Positions 22,701-30,720 of a stretch of 64,000 bases of DNA are shown here, one piece after another. Within the stretch, counting starts at the first letter, position 1; each line of letters begins with the position of its first letter. The notes under the pieces were generated by a model that was not told the DNA's origin, ran no database searches, and worked only from the letters and a program-made list of their open reading frames with translations. Location of the stretch: assembly GCA_009763385.1 (NCBI GenBank), contig CM019826.1:77991055-78055054 (forward strand), read 5' to 3'. Source of the DNA: Coix lacryma-jobi var. lacryma-jobi (Eukaryota; Streptophyta; Magnoliopsida; Poales; Poaceae). The position numbers and the translations under genes are program-made.

Positions 22701-24090
22701 TAAGTCTAGGCTCGTTTATGCTTAGCCCTGCTTAGACCGGTAAAAGTCGGGTGATTTCCTGTCTCCCGCATATAGGTGCATACTAAACATGTTTAGCCTC
22801 GTGCTATCGTGGAATATAACCATGTGATAATGAATTTGAGACCGGGCGGGATGTAGGGGCAGCAGGACATGGGTTCTGTGTGCTAGTAGTCTCCCGTCTG
22901 TGTCGATTAGGAACCGACAAAGGCACGCCTCAGTCATTTTGAACGCGTCAATCACTTAACGGAGCAGGTGCGGGTACCTCCCGTGAAGCCGAGTAAGGTG
23001 TTTCGAGCCGGTGATGGAGACGTTGACGCCTAACACCCAGGGCCTTACATGTACCGTGGGCAACTATTCTGATTGACCTGGCATGGTCCGAGGGCAGGCA
23101 AGGCCTGATCGACCTGGCATGACCGTGGGCAGTTAATAGCTTGAGCGACCTAGCATTGAGATAACCCCCGGTGTAGAAGGGTCCATGGCCGTCCCGCGAT
23201 TTGGGTTCTCGATCCTCCTGAATTGGTTGTCAACGGCCACCTGGCAGGGTGTGACGGGCGAGTGTGCGACATTTTATCCCCAGCTGGTAGGAATCGATTA
23301 TAATCGCCATCGCTCCTGGTTAGTGAGTAACTTGACTGAGCATGTGTTACCGTAGTAATATATGGAATTAATGATGGTTATGGTTGGTGAATCTGAAAGG
23401 CTATTAATGAAATAGTCACTCTTGCTTGAATAAGTAGTCAAGTGTTTGCTCTAGATCAGGTGCAAATCTAGATAATCAGGCTGATTTCATAAAAGTGACT
23501 GCTAATACTCTAATGATGATGATTTAATAATAAAATGCTTTTATGCAAAAAGGTAAGTGTGGCCAACCCCAGATACAGCCTTGCATAATCCTTGGTGTTG
23601 ATTATTTCTGGTTTATGACGGGTAAGTCTAGCTGAGTACCTTCTCGTACTCAGGGTTCTATCCCTTGTTGTTGCAGATGGGCAATGCTTCTTCGGCTATT
23701 GCGAGAACTGTCTGTACCCCATCGAGGGCAGTGACTAGACCATGGGCATGGTCAACTCTTATCTTCCCTGCTGCTTTTGTGGACTGATCAAGCATATGGC
23801 ACTGTATTGTGAACTAAGGACTTGTGTTTCAAAACTATGTCGCTTCCGCTTTTGAATTCAAACTATGGTTTGTAATAACTGTTGAACTCCGATGTATTTG
23901 AACTATGTGCGAACTGAATGTATGTCGTGGACATGTACGCTAATCTATTACGATCTTGGTTAAAGTTGAATGACTTGAAATCCTTCGAGATTTTCGGACT
24001 ACCGGGTTTATAGGAGCTTAAGTACTTGTAGTCTCTGCGCAAGCAGCGATTCGGTGCTTAATCTGGTATAAATTGGTCGGTTCTGTCACA
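19732..24090 (+). repeat. 5' LTR (4359 bp)
   Basis: It runs from TGTAACACCC to TTCTGTCACA. Parts in order: an AT-rich start, a GC-rich leader-like block (about 20440-21480), an AT-rich block (21530-22330), a coding-like acidic segment (22410-22603), and a final part with a splice-acceptor-like TTGTTGTTGCAG at 23667-23678. No canonical TATA box stands out. Many short open frames occur in the GC-rich block, but none resembles a protein. Confidence 0.92.
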
Positions 24091-24092
24091 GC

Positions 24093-24104
24093 TGGCATCG
24101 GAGC
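24093..24104 (+). other. Primer binding site (initiator-Met type, variant)
   Basis: TGGCATCGGAGC lies two bases after the LTR. It differs at two positions from TGGTATCAGAGC, the initiator tRNA-Met PBS usual for this group. Both changes are T/C or A/G transitions. Confidence 0.75.
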
Positions 24105-24945
24105 GTGGTTAGCGTTACTGTCATGATTCTATTTGAAAAACTGTATTTTCAAATAAAATTCCTCCATTGTCAAAACTTGTAGCTATAGTAGGTTCTGAGA
24201 AACCCTTCTTATAAAGATTTAGGTGTGCCATTGATCAAGTCCTTATGCCCAAAAGGAACTTAGGTGGCTATTTAAGTACTAACTTTGGGGGTCGTGCATC
24301 ATACTTATTTTCTGTTTATTCTGTCGTCCATACGGCAAGGGTGAAATTGGTCGTGCATCATACTTATTTTCTGTTTATTCTGTCGTCCATACGGCAAGGG
24401 TGAAATTGTATGGATACTATTCCTCAGAATAGTAATGTATGGATCAATTGCCTCTACGCTAAAGGTAATGAGAGTTGTGAGAGCATGATTGGACAACCGC
24501 CAATCTAGGGAAGTGCTTATATGATACTGATGCGTATACCTATTCCACACAAGTATATGTGAAAGTATTGATTGTGGGAGTAATAATTTCTGATGGGTGC
24601 ATATACTGCTTACGTGTATACCGGGTGTACGCCTAAGTGAGTATTAGATTTAAATTTCCGCAGTGCATGATATTCATACTGTGGGAAGGGCTGAAGTGAG
24701 TTTCTGCAGGTACGCTAATTTGCGAACGTGTAGTACGTTTAGTTAACGTTATGAGTGAGCGTGTATGCCACCGCCTAGCCGTTAGATTGTTAGGTAGTGA
24801 GGACGTATGAAACGTGCATGCATCATGATTATATAATCTTGCATTAATCTTACTTCCTTCCTTATGGTTTCCGTCCCGTTTTTTTTTTCTAATAAAAGTT
24901 GTTCTCAAACTAATAAAAATCTATGTGTGGGTACACTTCTTACAG
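24105..24945 (+). other. Leader between PBS and extra ORF
   Basis: About 840 bp without a gene. It contains an exact 59-bp tandem duplication (24290-24348 and 24349-24407). It ends in a T-rich tract and CACTTCTTACAG, which looks like a splice acceptor placed directly at the ATG of the next ORF. Confidence 0.6.
24290..24407 (+). repeat. 59-bp tandem duplication in the leader
   Basis: Two adjacent identical 59-bp units, each starting GGTCGTGCATCATACTTATT. This is probably a slippage or template-switch duplication during reverse transcription. Confidence 0.9.
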
Positions 24946-25965
24946 ATGGCACGTACCAAGCGCACTGCTCGCAAGTCCACGGGAGGCAAGAGGCCTAACT
25001 ACATGCTGGGGCCATGGACCGATGAGGGATCAGAGGACTTTTTGGGAGAATTTGGGATGCCCACTATCCTCTGGAGAGTTCTGCACCTGGTCGGATATCA
25101 GGAGGGCCAGGAGCCGTAGTACGACTGGCACCGTGTGCAGTTGTCAGAGGATCGTCACGTGTACACGGTGGAGGTGGACGTACCCAGCCGCGATGAGCAG
25201 GATCACGTCTGGTGCCGTCGAGTGTTTGCTTTGCAGGGGAGGACCCCCTGGGATGCAGCCAACGGGGTCGCATACACAGTTCTCCGGGACATCATGGAGG
25301 ACCATCCAGAGGTGGTTGCCCAAGCTACCACCAGTATCTTCCCGACGACAGACCCTTACCAGGCAGTGTGGCGTCAGCCAGGCGCTACCGTACTTGAGGC
25401 TAGCTCTCTTGAGAGGGAGCATTGTGTTGGACCAGCAGGGAGTGCTATGGCTGCTCTGATGGCTACTTATGGGTGCCTGTCGCGCAGCTATGATCATCTG
25501 GATCATATTCTTAGCGAGGAGATGGCTGCACAACATCGCCGGCAGGAGGAGCACACTACAGAGATAGACCTCCTCACTACACAGCTAGCTCAGTTGACAG
25601 TAGAGAGAGACCAGGCACTTCAGAGGGAGCAGGAGACTGCTCATCAGCTTGCCATTCAGCAGGGGTCGACTACTTTCTTGGCCTCGGTCATGAGGGAGAC
25701 TGAGGAGGCGCTTCGAGGAGTTTGTGTTGAGGGCATTCGTGTTTCAGAGGAGAACAAGCTGCTGAGGTTGCGAGTGGGAGACCTAGAGCTGCAACTCCAT
25801 CACCTGCAGGACTACAACGACCGTCTGCACGAGGAGATCCATCGCAGGGAGAATGAGAGGAACCCCATCTTTCCCCAGGAGGATCCGGAGCCAAGTAGTT
25901 CTTCTAGTAGTTCTTCAGATATGTCTAGTGAGGATGGTGACGTTGGTGAGATCGCTAGAGAGTAG
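24946..25965 (+). CDS. Extra ORF with histone H3-tail-like N-terminus and coiled coil (one in-frame TAG)
   Basis: A reading frame of 340 codons upstream of gag, interrupted once by TAG at 25117-25119 (codon 58). From the ATG at 24946 it begins MARTKRTARKSTGGKRP. Over histone H3 residues 1-16 only Q5 and A15 differ, so R2, K4, R8, K9, S10 and K14 are all kept. After the tail comes a short Trp-containing region. Beyond the stop is a VYTVEVDVP segment, then a long heptad-rich coiled coil (about residues 183-305) and a Ser/acidic C-terminus (316-339). No known enzyme domain is seen. I chose this ATG because the tail match begins exactly there, behind a splice-acceptor-like TTCTTACAG. The stop could come from CAG by C-to-T change. 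The protein's role is unknown; chromatin tethering or histone mimicry is inference only. Confidence 0.7.
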
Positions 25966-26305
25966 TCTAGATCGTATGCTTAGCGTCTATATGGTCTTTT
26001 GCGTATGTTGGCATGCCCGATCTTTTGGTGTGTTGGGCTGGATGTAAGCATGGGTAGCAGACTTATGTGATGTGTGTGAGACCTTGGAAAGTCCCATATG
26101 TATGGGCAAAACTATGGATGTTATATTATCTTTTGCATGATGTGTTAAGTGATCTGGTTATGTGTTGATGCGATGTGGATTGAAATTCATTGTACCTCTG
26201 TCATTGTTTGGTGAATCGTTTTTCTGAATAATTTCAGTGGGTATGATTTATTGTTCTCTACAAGTTGCAACTTCGCCTAATGGTCGCTTACTATCCTATA
26301 TGCAG
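25966..26305 (+). other. Spacer between extra ORF and gag
   Basis: A 340-bp non-coding spacer. Acceptor-like AATAATTTCAG (26226-26236) and CTATATGCAG (26296-26305) lie before the gag ATG. This suggests that gag may be expressed from a spliced RNA, which is not proven. Confidence 0.45.
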
Positions 26306-29300
26306 ATGACGACAACTCGTAGTGGAGCAGGCGGAAGTGGTGGAAATGAGGACCCCAGAGAAAACCGCAATCCACCACCTCCTCCACCCCCGACGGCTGA
26401 GCAACTTTTTGCTCAATTTCTTGGAAGCCAGCGCAACATCGAAGCTTTACTGAGGGAGAACATGGCGCAGGGACATCAACGCCCTGAGCCGAACCAATAT
26501 AGTTCTTTCAAGGATTTCTTGGATACTAAACCGCCTATCTTCAAGGAAGCTACGGAACCGTTGGAGGCAGAAGAATGGCTGCATACTATGGAGCAGAAGT
26601 TCCGTTTGCTTAGGCTCATAGAAGAGCTTAAAGCAGAATATGCCGTGCACCAGTTGCAGGGACCAGCCGGGATTTGGTGGGGACATCACCGCACCACCTA
26701 CCCTGCCAATGTTCCCGTCACTTGGAGGGTGTTTACTGCTGCTGTCCGAGGTCATTACATTCCGCCGGGTTTGACCCAGATGAAGGTGGCCGAGTTCATG
26801 AACCTGACACAGGGGACTCGATCTGTTACGGAGTACCATCACATATTCAATTCACTGGCTCGTTATGTCCCAGACTTCGTTGACACAGACGCTAAGAAGA
26901 TTGCTAGTTTCAAGAGAGGCTTGAATACTAAAATGGGAAAGTCAGTGGGTACATCGTCCCGTACCAATTTCAGTGACTTCATAAGTGACTGTCTGATTCA
27001 AGAGAATCATAACAACAAGCATGCTGCTAGCAAGGCCCGGAAGAGGACCTTTGAATCAGGATCATCACAACCCATAGGACCACCAGCTCAGCGAAATCTG
27101 TATCGACCGCCAGCGCCGGGGGCACGTTTTAGGCCACCGCAGAAGAAGAATCAGCCACAAGCTCAGCGCAACCAGAAGCCATACAAGATAGCTGCTGCTC
27201 AGGCTCGTGGAGGTCAAGGCAGTTCTTCAGGGAACAAACCATTGGTTCGGGGACCATGCTACAACTGCAACCAAGAGGGGCACTTCGCAAGATACTGCCC
27301 CTATCCAAAGAAGCAACAGGCTAACTACCCCGCACGCCTGCACAACATGACCGCTGAAGAAGCTCGTGCTGGAGAACCCGTGACTGCTGGTATGTGTCTT
27401 GTTAACCATCATCCTGCAGTTGTTTTGTTTGATACTGGATCATCGCATTCGTTCATGAGTAAAGCCTTTGCACAAAAGCATGATCAAGAGGTGTCTGAAA
27501 TGGATTATGGGTTTCGCGTAAGCTCTGTGGGGAGTAGTGTGTTGTCTAGGCAGATGGTCCATGATGCAACCATCGACATCGGAGGGCATAAGTTTGGGGC
27601 TAATTTAGTAGTTTTGCCAGGGCTCAGTATGGATGTAGTCCTAGGAATGAGTTGGATGAGTATGTGGAAAGCGGTGTTAGACACTGCAGGAAGGACTCTT
27701 ACCTTGTCTGATCCAAGGATGGACAACAAGTTACGTATCTCTCTTCCTCGAGGGGCTGATTTTGTTGATCTATCTTGTACCTTATCTATAGAGGACCTGT
27801 CAAAAATTCCAGTTGTTCAGGATTTCCCAGACGTCTTTCCAGATGAGTTGCCGGGTTTACCGCCCAAGCGGGCTGTAGAGTTTACCATTGAGCTGTTACC
27901 AGGGACTGCACCGATCTCGAGAAGACCTTATCGTATGCCGCCCAATGAGTTAGCCGAACTCAAGACGCAGATTAAGGAACTTTTGGACAAGGGTTTCATT
28001 CAACCTAGTGTGTCGGAGTGGGGATGTCCAGCTTTGTTTGTCAAGAAGAAGGACAAGTCTCTACGGATGTGTGTGGATTATCGACCGCTTAATGCCGTGA
28101 CCATTAAGAACAAATGTCCGTTGCCACGGATAGATATTTTGTTTGACCAGTTATCCAGAGCCAAAGTATTCTCCAAGATCGATCTGCGATCAGGCTATCA
28201 TCAAATTAGAATCCGACCACAAGATATCCCAAAGACTGCTTTTTCAACCAGATATGGCCTATACGAGTATTTAGTCATGTCTTTTGGATTGACAAATGCT
28301 CCAGCTTACTTTATGAGTTTGATGAACTCGGTATTCATGCCAGAACTAGATAAGTTTGTAGTGGTGTTCATTGATGATATTTTGGTTTATTCTGAGAACC
28401 CGGACGACCATGCAGAACATTTGAGGATCATCTTGACAAGACTCCGGGAACATAAACTTTATGCTAAGTTTAGTAAATGTGAGTTTTGGTTGAAGCAAGT
28501 ACAATTCCTTGGTCACATCCTGTCAGAAGAAGGAATCTCTGTGGACCCTAGCAAAGTACAAGAAGTGATGGAGTGGGAAGCTCCAACTTCAGTTGGGGAG
28601 ATTCGGAGTTTTCTCGGTTTAGCAGGGTATTATCGTCGTTTCATTCCCGATTTCTCCAAGATTGCCAAGCCCATGACAAGTTTGCTTCAGAAGGATCAAA
28701 AGTTTGAGTGGACAGAGAAGTGTGAAACAGCTTTCCGTACCTTGCGGAAACTATTAACCACTGCCCCTGTCTTAGCTCAACCAGATATCGAGAAGCCGTT
28801 TGATGTCTTCTGCGATGCATCAAAAGTTGGTTTAGGTTGTGTTCTTATGCAAGAAGGCAGAGTGATTGCTTATGCTTCACGTCAGTTGAGAAAACATGAA
28901 GTTAATTATCCTACGCATGACTTGGAATTAGCTGCTGTGGTACACGCTCTAAAAATATGGAGACATTATCTGCTTGGTAACGTCTGTAACATGTACACGG
29001 ACCACAAAAGTCTCAAGTATATCTTTACTCAACCTGAACTGAATATGAGGCAGAGAAGATGGCTTGAGTTGATTAAGGATTATAATTTGCAGATACATTA
29101 TCACCCTGGAAAAGCAAATGTGGTTGCTGATGCACTATGTCGGAAGTCGCATTGTAATAACTTGAGGTTACAACCAAAGGACGAGTTTAGTCTCGTACAC
29201 CCTGTGATCCTGCGTCACATCGAGCTGCAGAGCACCTTAGTTGATCAGATTCTAGAAGGGCAGAAAACAGACAAGGGAATCTATTATATCAAAGAAAAGC

Positions 29301-29335
29301 TAAGAGCTGCCACTGAACCCGTAAAACATTTCTGA
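26306..29335 (+). CDS. gag-pol: Gag-protease-reverse transcriptase-RNase H polyprotein, ends at an in-frame TGA
   Basis: This is the main polyprotein of the element; the chosen ATG gives MTTTRSGAGG and sits right after TATATGCAG. The Gag domain covers roughly residues 50-250, then a basic Pro/Gln-rich linker and a CCHC zinc knuckle, CYNCNQEGHFARYC, from about residue 318. The aspartic protease motif LFDTGSS has its catalytic Asp at 376. RT follows with KIDLRSGYHQIRI and the catalytic FIDDILVYS (Asp 690/691), then RNase H with FDVFCDAS (Asp 837). The connection ends HYHPGKANVVADALCRKS, where this group usually has ADALSRK. The frame stops at a TGA (29333-29335), but integrase continues in the same frame, so the stop is probably a mutated CGA (a CpG transition). 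All visible catalytic residues are intact. Confidence 0.92.
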   Translation: MTTTRSGAGGSGGNEDPRENRNPPPPPPPTAEQLFAQFLGSQRNIEALLRENMAQGHQRPEPNQYSSFKDFLDTKPPIFKEATEPLEAEEWLHTMEQKFRLLRLIEELKAEYAVHQLQGPAGIWWGHHRTTYPANVPVTWRVFTAAVRGHYIPPGLTQMKVAEFMNLTQGTRSVTEYHHIFNSLARYVPDFVDTDAKKIASFKRGLNTKMGKSVGTSSRTNFSDFISDCLIQENHNNKHAASKARKRTFESGSSQPIGPPAQRNLYRPPAPGARFRPPQKKNQPQAQRNQKPYKIAAAQARGGQGSSSGNKPLVRGPCYNCNQEGHFARYCPYPKKQQANYPARLHNMTAEEARAGEPVTAGMCLVNHHPAVVLFDTGSSHSFMSKAFAQKHDQEVSEMDYGFRVSSVGSSVLSRQMVHDATIDIGGHKFGANLVVLPGLSMDVVLGMSWMSMWKAVLDTAGRTLTLSDPRMDNKLRISLPRGADFVDLSCTLSIEDLSKIPVVQDFPDVFPDELPGLPPKRAVEFTIELLPGTAPISRRPYRMPPNELAELKTQIKELLDKGFIQPSVSEWGCPALFVKKKDKSLRMCVDYRPLNAVTIKNKCPLPRIDILFDQLSRAKVFSKIDLRSGYHQIRIRPQDIPKTAFSTRYGLYEYLVMSFGLTNAPAYFMSLMNSVFMPELDKFVVVFIDDILVYSENPDDHAEHLRIILTRLREHKLYAKFSKCEFWLKQVQFLGHILSEEGISVDPSKVQEVMEWEAPTSVGEIRSFLGLAGYYRRFIPDFSKIAKPMTSLLQKDQKFEWTEKCETAFRTLRKLLTTAPVLAQPDIEKPFDVFCDASKVGLGCVLMQEGRVIAYASRQLRKHEVNYPTHDLELAAVVHALKIWRHYLLGNVCNMYTDHKSLKYIFTQPELNMRQRRWLELIKDYNLQIHYHPGKANVVADALCRKSHCNNLRLQPKDEFSLVHPVILRHIELQSTLVDQILEGQKTDKGIYYIKEKLRAATEPVKHF

Positions 29336-30685
29336 GTTGATGATAAGGGAGTGTTATGGTTTGATAATCGCTTAGTGGTACCCAAGAATAGGGAACTCAA
29401 AAATCAGATTATGGATGAGGCTCATCTTTCTAAATTGTCTATCCATCCCGGGAGCACTAAGATGTATCAAGATTTGCGTCCAAGATTTTGGTGGACCAAA
29501 ATGAAGAAGGAAATTGCCGCATATGTAGCCAGATGCGACACGTGTTGTCGAGTGAAGGCCATTCACCTGAAGCCAGCCGGAACACTTCAACCTTTATCAA
29601 TACCTGAATGGAAGTGGGAAGAAGTGAGTATGGATTTTATCACCGGTTTGCCTACCACTCAGAAGGGAAACGATTCAATATGGGTAATAGTAGACCGTCT
29701 CACCAAGACCGCTCATTTCATACCAATTAAAACTTGTTACCGAGCACCAGACTATGCGGAGATTTCTATCAATCAGATTGTCCGATTGCATGGTGTACCC
29801 AAAGTCATAGTTTCCGATCGCGGAACACAGTTCACTGCACCATTCTGGGAGAAACTGCAAAAGGAATTAGGTACCAAATTAATCCATAGTTCAGCTTACC
29901 ATCCCCAGACTTCAGGGCAAACTGAAAGGGTAAATCAGGTTTTAGAGGATATGTTGAGAGCATGTGTGATATCCTCAAAGGGATCTTGGGAAAAGTGGTT
30001 GCCATTAGCGGAATTTGCTTACAACAACAGTTATCAAGAAAGCATTCATATGGCACCTTTCGAAGCTCTGTATGGCAGAAGATGCAGAACACCAGTAAGT
30101 TGGGTTGAACCAGGAGAACGTCGCTACTATGGAAATGACTTTGTTAGGGAAGCAGAGGAACAAGTTAGAATAATTCAACAACATATCGCCGCGGCACAGT
30201 CCCGACAGAAGAGCTATGCCGATAAGCGAAGAAGGCCGCTTGAATTCAAAGTAGGTGACTATGTGTATTTGAAAGTATCACCCATGAAAGGAGTTAGACG
30301 TTTTGGCGTGAAAAGAAAGTTAGCGCCAAGGTTTGTGGGACCCTACAGGATAATGGAAAGGAAGGGAGAAGTGGCTTATCAACTACAGTTACCTGAACAT
30401 TTAAAGGCTATATTCCCTGCATTCCATGTGTCACAATTAAAGAAATGTCTTCGAGTTCCAGAAGAGGAAGTACAACCGGCCAATATCAAGTTACAATCTG
30501 ACCTTACTTACTCGGTGAAGCCATATCAAGTACTCGATGAGAAAGAAAGAGTGACTCGCGGAAGAATCTTGAAGCAATATAAGGTGTCTTGGAGTGAACA
30601 AGACAACCGAGATGCCACATGGGAAACCGAAGACTATCTTAAGGAAGTATATCCACAGTTTTATAAAGATTGGTTAGTAACCTAA
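29336..30685 (+). CDS. int: Integrase with GPY/F and chromodomain-like C-terminus (downstream of the TGA)
   Basis: Same frame as the preceding polyprotein, separated only by the TGA, and with no plausible ATG of its own. It is therefore the C-terminal part of one original Pol. Counting from codon 29351, the zinc-binding HHCC module is AHLSKLSIHPG and CDTCC (His 25, His 32). The catalytic triad is Asp 95 (MDFITG), Asp 156 (SDRGTQF) and Glu 192 (TERVNQ), giving exact DX60DX35E spacing. A GPY/F module (VGPYRIMERKGEVAYQLQLP) follows. The last 50 residues (RGRILKQYKVSW, ATWETEDYLKEVYPQF) form a chromodomain-like fold of the chromovirus kind, which in that family directs integration to heterochromatin. 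Integrase inserts element cDNA into chromosomes in the nucleus. Confidence 0.92.
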   Translation, partial: VDDKGVLWFDNRLVVPKNRELKNQIMDEAHLSKLSIHPGSTKMYQDLRPRFWWTKMKKEIAAYVARCDTCCRVKAIHLKPAGTLQPLSIPEWKWEEVSMDFITGLPTTQKGNDSIWVIVDRLTKTAHFIPIKTCYRAPDYAEISINQIVRLHGVPKVIVSDRGTQFTAPFWEKLQKELGTKLIHSSAYHPQTSGQTERVNQVLEDMLRACVISSKGSWEKWLPLAEFAYNNSYQESIHMAPFEALYGRRCRTPVSWVEPGERRYYGNDFVREAEEQVRIIQQHIAAAQSRQKSYADKRRRPLEFKVGDYVYLKVSPMKGVRRFGVKRKLAPRFVGPYRIMERKGEVAYQLQLPEHLKAIFPAFHVSQLKKCLRVPEEEVQPANIKLQSDLTYSVKPYQVLDEKERVTRGRILKQYKVSWSEQDNRDATWETEDYLKEVYPQFYKDWLVT

Positions 30686-30706
30686 ATCTCGGGACGAGAT
30701 TCCTTT

Positions 30707-30719
30707 AAGGAGGGGAGGG
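30707..30719 (+). other. Polypurine tract
   Basis: AAGGAGGGGAGGG lies one base before the 3' LTR. It is the expected plus-strand primer site. Confidence 0.85.
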
Positions 30720-30720
30720 C

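Noticed and set aside
23679..23790. Possible myristoylated peptide starting MGNASS in the LTR
   Set aside because: Only about 37 codons, no further conservation seen apart from the LTR duplication, and no supporting domain. Kept only as part of the LTR splicing question.
24946..24996. A real host histone H3 gene
   Set aside because: Only the first 16 or so residues match. The rest of the H3 fold is absent and the frame continues into an unrelated coiled-coil protein inside a retrotransposon.
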